A DNA stretch of 64,000 nt from Streptomyces sp. HUAS CB01. Lineage in GTDB: Bacteria; Actinomycetota; Actinomycetes; Streptomycetales; Streptomycetaceae. Where the stretch lies: NCBI RefSeq assembly GCF_030406905.1, contig NZ_CP129137.1, positions 4,980,001 to 5,044,000 of the forward strand, read 5' to 3'. The notes under the pieces were generated by a model. That model searched no databases. It was not told the origin of the DNA and was given only the letters and a program-made list of their open reading frames with translations. The position numbers and the translations under genes are program-made. Below are positions 1-7,498 of this stretch, in pieces. Numbering within the stretch: the first letter of the stretch is position 1; every line of letters starts with the position of its first letter.

Positions 1-1
1 C

Positions 2-73
2 GCCGGCAGCCGGGGCGAGGCCATCGCCATCTGGCACGGACTGGCCCGAAGGGGGCCGGCGAGCCATGGCTGA
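2..73 (+). CDS. C-terminal tail of an upstream gene (partial)
   Basis: Frame 2 is open from the left edge to TGA at 71-73 and codes 23 residues ending in Ser-His-Gly. Nearly all its codons end in G or C, while the other two frames do not show this, so it is probably the end of a gene entering from the left. Given the Tad genes that follow, it could be a Tad secretion protein, but 23 residues are too few to name a family. The next gene starts 236 nt later behind its own promoter. Confidence 0.35.
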   Translation, partial: AGSRGEAIAIWHGLARRGPASHG

Positions 74-164
74 CACGACCCGAATCAACCGGACCGGCGT
101 GCCCACGGGGACCCCCGCCGCCCCGAGGGCCCAATCCGTGGAATGGGCCCGCGGTTGGGCCCTG

Positions 165-200
165 AGGCCCATGCCGAGGGGTGTTCTCCCCCCGTACGTT
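165..200 (+). promoter_or_regulatory. Promoter of the Flp pilus operon (shared GGCCCAT motif)
   Basis: AGGCCCATGCCG at 165-176 is followed after 18 nt by TACGTT at 195-200, a plausible -35/-10 pair. The same extended -35 at almost the same distance from a TANNNT box occurs before the pilin-toxin gene (5083-5117) and the prepilin peptidase gene (11233-11268). Three further GGGCCC words lie at 126-161, again as at the other two loci. Transcription would start near 207, leaving a leader of about 100 nt before the pilin start. Confidence 0.5.
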
Positions 201-309
201 TCTCATGTCGCCAGCGAGACCGGCCAGGAGGAAGCCGGAAGCGCGAGCGGCACCGATGACTCGTACGAGTCGGCCGGCAAGCGGCCGGCCGGACCAGGAG
301 GGGAACACC

Positions 310-543
310 ATGTCGAACATCACTCTCAAGGCCGCGACCAACGCCCGCGTCTACGTCGGCAGCTGGGCGAAGACGACCGTCGAGGCGATCCAGCGCCGCG
401 GCGACAAGGGCCAGGGTGCCGTCGAGTACGTGGGTGTGATCGTGCTGGTGGCGCTGATCATCGCGGCGCTGGTGGGCTCGGGCGTGGCGGAGTCCATCGC
501 CACCGGCCTGTCGAACAAGGTCAACGAGATCATCGGCGGCTGA
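310..543 (+). CDS. Flp-family type IVb pilin
   Basis: Small 77-residue prepilin, the main building block of a Tad/Flp pilus. It has a basic leader of 34 residues, the cleavage site Gly34/Gln35, the conserved Glu at mature position +5 (Glu39) followed by Tyr40, and a hydrophobic helix from about 41 to 62 ending in a short Asn/Gly-rich tail. The start ATG at 310 is preceded by an AGGAGGGG ribosome site; longer upstream readings in this frame have no such site. Its stop TGA overlaps the next ATG by one base (TGATG), so the next gene is translationally coupled. The leader would be cut by an A24 prepilin peptidase, and the one at 11275 is the obvious candidate. The helix resembles the segment inside the 5125 gene very closely. 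Confidence 0.92.
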   Translation: MSNITLKAATNARVYVGSWAKTTVEAIQRRGDKGQGAVEYVGVIVLVALIIAALVGSGVAESIATGLSNKVNEIIGG

Positions 544-1130
544 TGCTGCTCGACGCCCGCGAGAAAGGGCAGGTCGCTCCCGCCTATGTGGTGGTGGTAG
601 CGAGCCTGCTCTTTCTCGCGCTTGCGTTCTTCGCGGTCGGTCAGGCCGGCGCCACACGCAATGGTGCGCAGACGGGCGCCGACGCCGCCGCACTCGCGGC
701 GGCCAAGCAATCTCGGGACCAGTTCGAGCTGGAGTTACTGGCCAACCCCAACCCGGCGCTTCTGACGGCGATCTTCAATCTGGGTCAGATCGGAAGCTTC
801 CGGGGCTGTGAGGCGGCGTATCCCATGGCCCAGCAGAACGATGCCGTCGTGAAGCCTCCGGGCGGCTGCAGGCCCGCCTTCAACGGCCGTTGGGGCTTCA
901 CCGTCAACGTCGAATCGCAGAAACCGGTGGGGGACACCGTCCTGCCGGGGACCGAGACGAAGAAGGCCACGGCGGAGGCCACGGCCGAACTGGAATCCCG
1001 ATGTCTCTACAAGCCGGTCCCCAAGCCGCTGGGGACGCTGACGTGCAAGGGGACGGTCCCCTGGCTGGTGGGCGAAGGCCCTCCGCCGGACGGGCCGGAC
1101 CTCTTCGACATCCGGCTGACCGAGAACTGA
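543..1130 (+). CDS. TadE/TadG-like pilus-associated protein
   Basis: 195-residue protein with a nine-residue leader ending Lys-Gly/Gln and an immediate hydrophobic helix (about residues 13-33), the layout of TadE/TadG minor pseudopilins. After the helix comes an Asn-Gly-Ala-rich stretch (NGAQTGADAAALAAA), typical of the TadE/TadG family, then an extracellular domain with three cysteines that may form a disulfide. Unlike the main pilin it has Ala, not Glu, at position +5 after the presumed cut site. The start is fixed by the TGATG overlap with the pilin gene. It probably acts as a membrane-anchored adaptor in pilus assembly, inferred from family and operon position. Confidence 0.82.
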   Translation: MLLDAREKGQVAPAYVVVVASLLFLALAFFAVGQAGATRNGAQTGADAAALAAAKQSRDQFELELLANPNPALLTAIFNLGQIGSFRGCEAAYPMAQQNDAVVKPPGGCRPAFNGRWGFTVNVESQKPVGDTVLPGTETKKATAEATAELESRCLYKPVPKPLGTLTCKGTVPWLVGEGPPPDGPDLFDIRLTEN

Positions 1131-1160
1131 CCGCGAACGAACGCAGAAGGAATGACACGC

Positions 1161-1754
1161 ATGAGTATCCGGCACGGAGTGACCACGCGCAGGGTGGCGA
1201 GCGCCGCTCTCCTGGCGACAGCGCTGACTCTTTCGCTCACCGCCTGCGGCGGGGACGACGGGGGGTCGGCGAAGGACAAGGGGAGCAGCTCCGCGCCTGC
1301 CGCCACGGGGAACAGCAAGCCCCAGGACGACGGTGGCAACACCGTGCCGGATACCAGCAAGACGCTGGCCACGATCAACGGCACCAACGGCTTTCAAATC
1401 GTCGTCAACACCGCCACCCGCGAGGACGGCGGCTTTCTGACCGTCACGGGAACCATCAAGAACACCAGCGGCAAGCGTGCGGTCGCACCGATCGAGTGGA
1501 ACGGTCAGGAGAACCAGGTACGTCGCACGGGCCGGTCGCTTGGAGGGATCACGCTGGTCGACAAGGTCGGGAAGAAGCGCTACTACGTGCTGCGCGACAC
1601 GGAAGGCTACCCGCTGACGACCACCGGGATCTTCAACGTCGACGCGGGCGCGTCGGTTGCCTTCTTCGCACAGTTCCCGTCGCCGCCGGACTCGACCTCC
1701 CAGGTCGACATCCAGGTTCCGGCCATGCCCACCGCCACGATTGAGATCTCCTGA
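1161..1754 (+). CDS. Lipoprotein of the Tad operon, function unknown
   Basis: 197-residue predicted lipoprotein: basic start, hydrophobic core, lipobox Leu-Thr-Ala-Cys near residue 29, then a Gly/Ser/Asp/Lys-rich linker and a C-terminal beta-rich domain of about 130 residues resembling extracytoplasmic DUF4352-like domains in overall character. ATG at 1161 is preferred over the in-frame ATG at 1152 because the AGAAGGA ribosome site at 1144-1150 would touch the earlier codon. It ends with a TGATG overlap with the OmpA-like gene, so both belong to the pilus operon. It may anchor or adapt the pilus to the envelope; I do not recognise a specific family. Confidence 0.8.
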   Translation: MSIRHGVTTRRVASAALLATALTLSLTACGGDDGGSAKDKGSSSAPAATGNSKPQDDGGNTVPDTSKTLATINGTNGFQIVVNTATREDGGFLTVTGTIKNTSGKRAVAPIEWNGQENQVRRTGRSLGGITLVDKVGKKRYYVLRDTEGYPLTTTGIFNVDAGASVAFFAQFPSPPDSTSQVDIQVPAMPTATIEIS

Positions 1755-2416
1755 TGGCCGCCGTCACGCCCCGCTCCCGCAGGGCCGCGGCATCAGCCCT
1801 CGCCGCGGCCGTGCTCGTCGTCAGCATGCAGTTCACCGCCGCCGGCGGCGCCTGGGCCGATGAGACGCCCGCCCCGGGCACGCCTCCGGGCACGGAGTCG
1901 ACCTCGCCGCCGCCCGAGGTCGACGGGAACTCCCGGGGGCTGAAGCTCCGCGACGGCGCGACCCTCGCGCCCGCCCGGGTCCTCGACATCGTCTCCGTCG
2001 TCGAGTCCGAGGGCGGCGAGGAGCGCCGCGAGGAGACCAGCTCCAACCTGAAGTTCGCGCTCCAGGCGGAGGTGCTCTTCGGCAAGGACAGCGCCAAGCT
2101 GTCCGGTGCCGCCAACGCCCGTATCGCCGAGATCGCTGCGGAGGTCCGCAAGCAGGGTGCCAAGAAGGTCCGTGTCTTCGGCTTCACCGACAACCTCGGC
2201 TCGGCCGCGCACGGCGACGTGCTGTCCAAGCAGCGGGCGGACGCGGTCCACAAGGTGCTCTCCCAGCAGCTCACGGGCTCGGGGATCAGTTACGAGATCC
2301 GGGGCTACGGCGAGCAGTACCCGATCGCCGACAACAGCAGCGAGGAAGGCCGCAAGAAGAACCGCCGGGTGGAGGTCTCCTTCCCGCGTGGTGAGAGTGG
2401 GGCCGCACAGAGCTGA
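1754..2416 (+). CDS. OmpA-family peptidoglycan-binding protein
   Basis: 220-residue secreted protein with an N-terminal signal segment (basic residues 7-10, hydrophobic 12-33) followed by a Pro/Thr linker. The C-terminal half is an OmpA/MotB-like domain: FGKDSAKLS, then VFGFTDNLGS with the Asp of the diaminopimelate-binding loop, then the KQRADAV helix and the final KKNRRVEV with conserved arginines. Such domains bind the peptide stem of peptidoglycan and in Tad operons are thought to hold the pilus machine to the wall. Its start overlaps the previous stop (TGATG). A perfect hairpin follows, ending the operon. Confidence 0.9.
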   Translation: MAAVTPRSRRAAASALAAAVLVVSMQFTAAGGAWADETPAPGTPPGTESTSPPPEVDGNSRGLKLRDGATLAPARVLDIVSVVESEGGEERREETSSNLKFALQAEVLFGKDSAKLSGAANARIAEIAAEVRKQGAKKVRVFGFTDNLGSAAHGDVLSKQRADAVHKVLSQQLTGSGISYEIRGYGEQYPIADNSSEEGRKKNRRVEVSFPRGESGAAQS

Positions 2417-2461
2417 GCCCACTTCCGACACGGGGGAGGACCCCTCCGGGCGCGACTCGGA

Positions 2462-2503
2462 GTCCCACGGGTGGCTGTCGTGCACGACAGCCACCCGTGG
2501 GAC
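2462..2503. terminator. Perfect 42-nt palindrome ending the pilus operon
   Basis: Two 21-nt arms pair without mismatch around the centre at 2482/2483 (GTCCCACGGG at the left end, CCCGTGGGAC at the right end). There is no T-run, as is usual for Streptomyces terminators. It lies 46 nt after the OmpA-like stop. Confidence 0.8.
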
Positions 2504-2746
2504 TTCCCGCGTCAGGCGGCCTGGGGCGCGCAGCAGCGGAGGGCGAGAGACCTGACAGATCGGCACGGGCGAGGAGGACCGGGCCCGACCGCCGCTGAAC
2601 CGGCCGACGGCCGTGCGGTGGGACGGCAGCCGATTCCTTTGCCGGTCTCGACTCTCCCCCGTTTCCCGGTTCCGGCAGGCTCTCTTCCGGTCCTCCTCGC
2701 CCTCCCCCGTGCAGTCCGATCCTTCCAGCCCTGTGGTCCCGTTCGC

Positions 2747-2765
2747 ATTGCCGACCACCGGCAAT
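2747..2765. promoter_or_regulatory. Inverted repeat upstream of the PucR-type regulator
   Basis: ATTGCCG, 5-nt spacer, CGGCAAT lies in the otherwise gene-free stretch 2504-2905 and is followed by an A/T-richer segment with CTTTACGTAT. It could be an operator, perhaps for the PucR-type protein itself. I saw nothing else convincing in the 400-nt gap. Confidence 0.35.
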
Positions 2766-2905
2766 CTTTACGTATCCTTGATGCCGGACGTCCTCAAGCC
2801 GGACGCCGTGTGCCGGGAACGAGCCATCGCTGTCTCCGGCATCGGGACACCGTCATCGGCCGGCCGGCCGGCCGGGGAGGCGGGGAGCGGGGAAGCGGGG
2901 GGAGC

Positions 2906-3964
2906 ATGACGGTGCAGGAGACCACGTCGTATCTGGAGGGGTACGCCGAGGCGCTGGCGGACGCCTGCGCCACCGGCCGGAGACTCACCCGCGACGAACT
3001 GGCCTCACTGCGCGGCCAGGGGGAGCGGGCCGCGGAGGCGGGCATCGGACTGCGCGCCATGGTCCAGGCCCACCTGGCCGCCGCCCGATCGGTGCGGTAC
3101 GGGCTCACGGCGGTGGCTGCCGACCACCTCCTGGCCGCCATCGAGCAGGCCGTGGACGCCTTCGCCGAGGGGCACGAGCGGGCCCAGCGTCTCGCGGTGC
3201 GCCAGGAGGAGGCGGCGCGCAGGGAGTTCGTCGACGATCTGCTCTACGGGCGCAGCGACCTCGGACGGCTGGCCGAGCGGGCCGTACGTTTCGGGCTCCT
3301 GCTGTCCCACGCGCACGCGGTGGCCGTCGCCCGGGGCCCGGAGCCGTACGACGACGGGCATCCCCTCCTCCGCAGGATCGAGTCCTCGCTCGTCGCCCGC
3401 TTCGGGGACCGCCGCATCCTCCTCACCACCAAGGACGGCCGGTTGGTCTGCATCGCGCCTGCCGACCAGTCCGACGTGCTCCACCACTTCGCCAAACAGG
3501 CGTACGGGGCGACGGACGGCGGCCGGGTGGCCCTCGGACGCGCCCACTCGGGCGCCGGCGGGGTCGTCCACTCCTACGAGGAGGCGCTGAACGCCCTGGA
3601 CCTGGCCGACCGCATGGGCCTGGACGATCCGGTGCTGCACGCCGCGGACCTGCTGGTGTATCCGGTGCTGACACGAGACCGCCAGGCCATGGCCGACCTC
3701 GTGCTCAGCGTCCTCGGACCGCTCAGGCACGCCCGCGGCGGGGCCCGGCCGCTGCTCGACACGCTCACGGCCTACTTCGACTCGGGGTGTGTGGCGGCCG
3801 AGGCGGCCCGCCGGCTGAGTCTCAGCGTGCGGGCGCTGACGTACCGGCTCGACCGCATCCACCGGCTCACCGGGGCCGATCCGGGGGATCCCGTGCACCG
3901 CTACACCCTGCAGACGGCGGTCATCGGGGCCCGCCTGCTCGACTGGCCGCACCAGGAGATCTGA
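2906..3964 (+). CDS. PucR/CdaR-family transcriptional regulator
   Basis: 352-residue protein. The N-terminal half is helical and Ala/Arg-rich (an RsbR-like four-helix region), the middle resembles the degenerate GGDEF-type domain of this family, and the last 65 residues carry the PucR-type helix-turn-helix: LLDTLTAYFDSG, then AAEAARRLSLSVRALTYRLDRI and the YTLQTAVIGARLL helix. The ATG at 2906 follows a GGGGGGAG ribosome site; the frame stays open upstream but that part lacks coding character. It lies between the pilus operon and the damaged AraC-type gene, so it may control either, but no target is shown. Confidence 0.82.
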   Translation: MTVQETTSYLEGYAEALADACATGRRLTRDELASLRGQGERAAEAGIGLRAMVQAHLAAARSVRYGLTAVAADHLLAAIEQAVDAFAEGHERAQRLAVRQEEAARREFVDDLLYGRSDLGRLAERAVRFGLLLSHAHAVAVARGPEPYDDGHPLLRRIESSLVARFGDRRILLTTKDGRLVCIAPADQSDVLHHFAKQAYGATDGGRVALGRAHSGAGGVVHSYEEALNALDLADRMGLDDPVLHAADLLVYPVLTRDRQAMADLVLSVLGPLRHARGGARPLLDTLTAYFDSGCVAAEAARRLSLSVRALTYRLDRIHRLTGADPGDPVHRYTLQTAVIGARLLDWPHQEI

Positions 3965-5000
3965 GGACCGCACCGTAGAGCCCGAACGCCGCACGGGTGA
4001 TCCGGGCCCCGGACGGAGGGCCCGTGGCCGTGCCCCGCCGCGTGTCAGTCGTGGAACGCCGCCCGGTAGGCCGTGGGCGTCGTGCCGACGTGCCGACGTG
4101 CCTGGAGAAGTGGTGCCGCAGCGTCTCCGGTGAGCCGAGCCCCGCCTCCCCGGCCACCCGGGTCATGGGCAGATCGGTGGTCTCCAGCAGTTCCCGTGCC
4201 CGTTGCAGCCGCCGGCCGAGGAGCCACTGCAGCGGTGTCGTGCCGGTCTGGGCGCGGAACCGCCGTATCAGCGTGCGGGAGCTCATCGCCGCCCGGGAGG
4301 CGATGTCCGCGACGGTGAGCGGCCGTTCGAGGTTCTCCTCCATCCACCGCAGCGTCGGCCCCAGGTCGTCCGAGTCCGGTACGGGATCGGGGTACTCGAT
4401 GAACTGTGCCTGTCCGCCGGTCCGCTGCGGCGCCATGACGATCATCCGGGCGGTCCGGGAGGCCGCCGCCGCACCGTGGTCGCGCCGGACCATGTGCAGA
4501 CAGAGGTCGAGTCCCGCGGCGATTCCGGCCGAGGTGAGCATCCGGCCGTTGTCGACGTAGAGGACGCCGGGGTCGACCTCCACCCGGGGGAACTCCGCTG
4601 CCAGCCGGTCCGCGAACATCCAGTGCGTCGTCGCCCTGCCCCCGTCGAGGAGCCCGGCCGCCGCGAGCACGAACGCACCCGAGCAGATGGAGGCCACGCG
4701 TGCGCCGTCCGCCGCCACGTCGCGCAGGAGCTCCACCGCGCGCGGGGAGGGGGTCAGTTCGGGCGCGACACCGGCGACGATCACCGTGTCCGCCCCGCGT
4801 GCGTCCTCCAGCCCGTGGCGGGACGAGATCCGGAACGGCTCCTGCGGGCCGGCCGTGGCGGTGACGGTCCGCTCGGTGCAGACCCTCACCTCGTAGGCGG
4901 GCGTGCCGTCGGGCCGCTGGGCGACGGCGAACACCTGGCACGGGATGGCGAGGTCGAACGCGGAGACGCAGTCGAGAGCGAGGATCGCGACTACGTGCAT
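3921..5000 (-). CDS. GlxA/AraC-family regulator with a frameshifted C-terminus
   Basis: N-terminal DJ-1/PfpI-like domain (residues 1-185, nucleophile-elbow region SICSGAFVLAAAG) followed by an AraC-type double helix-turn-helix from about 215. The family normally ends a few residues after the last helix. Here the frame changes at an 8-bp tandem duplication (4085-4100, about residue 302) and runs on through about 57 unrelated Arg/Pro-rich residues, overlapping the neighbouring gene's 3' end. Removing one 8-bp copy restores a 315-residue protein ending TAYRAAFHD with its stop at 4045-4047, exactly as expected for the family. The DNA-binding helices remain, so the product may still work. It is divergent from the pilin-toxin gene and could regulate it. 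Recent mutation, phase-variable site or sequencing error are all possible. Confidence 0.85.
   Translation of the reverse strand: MHVVAILALDCVSAFDLAIPCQVFAVAQRPDGTPAYEVRVCTERTVTATAGPQEPFRISSRHGLEDARGADTVIVAGVAPELTPSPRAVELLRDVAADGARVASICSGAFVLAAAGLLDGGRATTHWMFADRLAAEFPRVEVDPGVLYVDNGRMLTSAGIAAGLDLCLHMVRRDHGAAAASRTARMIVMAPQRTGGQAQFIEYPDPVPDSDDLGPTLRWMEENLERPLTVADIASRAAMSSRTLIRRFRAQTGTTPLQWLLGRRLQRARELLETTDLPMTRVAGEAGLGSPETLRHHFSRHVGTSARRPRPTGRRSTTDTRRGTATGPPSGARITRAAFGLYGAVLRSPGAASRAGGPR
4085..4100. repeat. 8-bp tandem duplication causing a frameshift
   Basis: CCGACGTG occurs twice in direct succession inside the AraC-type gene. Deleting one unit restores the family's normal C-terminus in frame. 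Confidence 0.85.
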
Positions 5001-5082
5001 TCAGCGGAGCCTACGCACACGGTCCGCCGCCTCTCGATGGGCCCGGGCCCAGTCGGACACGCTTGCGGACTTTTGGGTCCAC

Positions 5083-5117
5083 GGGCCCATGACCGCTCCC
5101 GCGAGCGCCCCTAGCCT
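5083..5117 (+). promoter_or_regulatory. Leaderless promoter of the pilin-toxin gene (shared motif)
   Basis: GGGCCCATGACC at 5083-5094, 17 nt from the -35-like ATGACC to TAGCCT at 5112-5117, then 7 nt to ATG 5125. This places the transcription start at or next to the start codon. The motif begins exactly 42 nt before the start codon, the same distance as at the prepilin peptidase gene. A double GGGCCC cluster (about 5037-5051) lies upstream. Confidence 0.55.
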
Positions 5118-5124
5118 CCGGAGT

Positions 5125-7479
5125 ATGGCTGCAACCGGTGGGGGAACAGCGGGAGTTGCGCCTGCGGGCGCTTCCGGAGGGATGGGCGCGGGGACGTTCC
5201 CGCCCGTTCCGGGGAACGGCCGGCAACCCATGCCGCGGGCCGTGCAGGCGGTGCTCGTACTGCTGCACGTGCTGTTCGGGCTCACGGTGCTGGGGGCGTT
5301 CGGCCTGCTCGTTACGGCCTCGGCCGTGGACGGGGTCGACGGAGAGCTCCTGGGGCTGCTGGTCTACGCCGCCGCCCCCGGCGTGGCGGGATTCCTGCTC
5401 GCGCTGCGGGTCTGGACCGGTGGCGTGTGGGTGCGGCGGGCGCTGCTGGCCGTACAGGCATGGCTGCTCTTCGGGGCGTTGAGCGCACTCGTCGACGGCA
5501 GCGGCCGCGGGCTGACCCAACTGCTCCTCCCCATCGCGGTGATCGTGCTGCTGTTCCGGCCGTCGGTGCGCGAGTGGTTCCTTCTCGCCGGGACGAACCG
5601 GGTCGAGCGGCGGCCCCTGAAGATCGCCCGGCTCATCAAGTGGCGCAGGGACGGCGGCCAGACGGCCACGGAGTACGTCGGACTCATCGTGCTCGTCGCG
5701 GCGATCGTCGTCGGCCTGGTCGCCACCGGGGTGGGCGGTCAGATCGCCGGCGGGCTCCGGTCCGCGGTCTGCGAGATCACCGGCACGGCGTGCGGGGGCG
5801 GGGACGGCGGCCCGACGGACGTCGAGGCCGGTGACGGCACCGACGACGGCACCGGTGACGGGACCGGCGGCGACAGCGCGGGCACGGACGGCGGTGCCAC
5901 GGCCGCCGGCGCGGACGGCGGCACGGGTGCCACCGGGGGCACCGGCGGAACCAGCGCGACCGGCGGCACCGCGGGCAGCGGCGGCACCCAGGAGGACACC
6001 GGCGGGACGGAAACCGCCGACGAAGCCGTCTACGACGAGGACGACGAGACCGACGAGACGGGCGAACCCGGAGTGCCGGACGACGGCCTCGACGACGTCG
6101 CCGCCGACGACGGCGGCGGAGACGGTGAGGACGACGGCGAGAGCTGCACGTCCGGCATCGGAGCCTTCCTCTCCTGCGGCGCCGAGCAGGTCGGAGGCTT
6201 CTTCGAGGGCGTCGTCGTGGACGGCCTCTGGGGTGACATCACCGGCACGTTCGAGACGATCTTCAACCCCGGCAAGGCGTGGGAAGGCATCAAGGACTAC
6301 GGCTCCCAGCTCGGCGACCAGTGGCTGAAGGACAGTGCGGGGGCGGGCGACAAGTGGTCCGAGGGCGACTACCTGGGCGCCCTGTGGGACTGGGGCTCGG
6401 CCTCCGTCAACACCGGGGTGACCGTTCTCGACGACGTCTTCGTCGGGGACGAGGTCCGCGACATGTGGAACCGCGGCGACGAGGGCCAGGCCATCGGCAC
6501 GGTCCTCTGGAACGTCGGCTCCCTCTTCATCCCCGGCTACGGCGAGGCGAAGCTCGTCGGCAAGCTCGGCAAACTGGGCAAGCTCGGGAAGCTGGGCAAG
6601 GTCGGCGAGCTCGCGCAGAAGGCTTCCGAGGCCGCGGCGAAGGCCCGCAAGGCGGCCAAGGCCGGTGATGTCGAGGCCGCCGAGCAGGCCGCCGCGGAGG
6701 CACGGCAGCACGCCGACGACGCCGCCAGGGACGCGGGACTCACCGGCTGCACCGTCGGGATGGGCGCGAAGGTGCGCATCCCGTACGGCGGCGGGCCGGG
6801 CGTTCCCGGCAGCGGCACCGGAGTCGTCGCGGGCCGGGGGACCGCGGTACCGGTCGCGCTGTTCGCCGGCAAGTGCGACGAGGTCGACCCGGAGAAGAAG
6901 CAGGCCGCGGAGGAAGCCGCCCAGCAGGCCGAGGAGGCGAAGAAGGCGGCCGCCGCGGCGAAGCGGAAGGCAGGGCTCGACAGGGCGCAGCAGCAGCCCA
7001 AGCCGTCCTGGTACGAGAACCTCACGAACCCCCGTGCCGGGACCAAGGACGGCGGCGAAGGGAAATGGGAGCGCATCAAGCCCGCCCTTTTCAGCTACGA
7101 GTCCGAGATGGGTGCGCGCTACCAGGAGCAGATCTCCGGAGTGAACCGGGGCAAGGAGTACCAGGTCCCCCTCGACAAACTCGACGGCAAGCCCGTCAAC
7201 TTCGACGGGTGGGACTCCGCGAAGGGGACCTATCTCGAGGCGAAGTACGGCTACCGCAATCCGAAGTACTACGACGCCGAAGCGGGGGAGCTCAAGCTCG
7301 ACATCGCCAACCGCTGGGCCAAGCAGGCGCAGCGGCAGGTCGACGCGGCCCGAGGGAAGCCGGTTGTATGGCACTTCTCTGATCCGGAGGTGGCTGAGGC
7401 CGCACGGGCGATGTTTGAGGAGAGGCGTATCAAGGTTAAGGTTGAGCACACGGCGGATGACGTTGTTGGCACAAGCTGA
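5125..7479 (+). CDS. Pilin-like polymorphic toxin with C-terminal Tox-REase-5-like nuclease domain
   Basis: 784 residues. Four membrane helices (about 39-65, 74-95, 106-122, 129-144) and a basic loop lead to Gly178/Gln179 with Glu183 at +5, Tyr184 at +6 and a hydrophobic helix, the class of processing site seen in the Flp pilin at 310; the two segments agree at most positions. Then come a Gly/Thr/Asp-rich stalk, a domain with two helical Ala/Lys/Glu-rich stretches and a Leu-Gly-Lys repeat, and a final domain of about 115 residues with YQEQISG (666-672), FDG (693-695) and LEAK (704-707), matching the D...ExK core of restriction-endonuclease-fold toxins, most like Tox-REase-5. ATG 5125 is set by the leaderless promoter; GGAG just before it is too close for a normal ribosome site. 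From about 7360 the base composition drops. The immunity gene follows after 19 nt. Pilus-linked delivery is my inference; the nuclease assignment is from memory of the family. Confidence 0.85.
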   Translation: MAATGGGTAGVAPAGASGGMGAGTFPPVPGNGRQPMPRAVQAVLVLLHVLFGLTVLGAFGLLVTASAVDGVDGELLGLLVYAAAPGVAGFLLALRVWTGGVWVRRALLAVQAWLLFGALSALVDGSGRGLTQLLLPIAVIVLLFRPSVREWFLLAGTNRVERRPLKIARLIKWRRDGGQTATEYVGLIVLVAAIVVGLVATGVGGQIAGGLRSAVCEITGTACGGGDGGPTDVEAGDGTDDGTGDGTGGDSAGTDGGATAAGADGGTGATGGTGGTSATGGTAGSGGTQEDTGGTETADEAVYDEDDETDETGEPGVPDDGLDDVAADDGGGDGEDDGESCTSGIGAFLSCGAEQVGGFFEGVVVDGLWGDITGTFETIFNPGKAWEGIKDYGSQLGDQWLKDSAGAGDKWSEGDYLGALWDWGSASVNTGVTVLDDVFVGDEVRDMWNRGDEGQAIGTVLWNVGSLFIPGYGEAKLVGKLGKLGKLGKLGKVGELAQKASEAAAKARKAAKAGDVEAAEQAAAEARQHADDAARDAGLTGCTVGMGAKVRIPYGGGPGVPGSGTGVVAGRGTAVPVALFAGKCDEVDPEKKQAAEEAAQQAEEAKKAAAAAKRKAGLDRAQQQPKPSWYENLTNPRAGTKDGGEGKWERIKPALFSYESEMGARYQEQISGVNRGKEYQVPLDKLDGKPVNFDGWDSAKGTYLEAKYGYRNPKYYDAEAGELKLDIANRWAKQAQRQVDAARGKPVVWHFSDPEVAEAARAMFEERRIKVKVEHTADDVVGTS
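6556..6600 (+). repeat. Short tandem repeat coding Leu-Gly-Lys units
   Basis: About four imperfect 9-nt units (AAGCTGGGC and close variants) inside the toxin gene code a Lys-Leu-Gly repeat. Such runs are common in the pre-toxin regions of Streptomyces polymorphic toxins. Confidence 0.6.
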
Positions 7480-7498
7480 GGTAAGAGGGAGAGCGAAC

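Noticed and set aside
66..542. Continuous + strand frame running from 66 into the TadE/G-like gene
   Set aside because: The part before 543 lacks coding bias and overlaps the pilin gene in another frame; TadE/G-like proteins start with a short leader, as from ATG 543.
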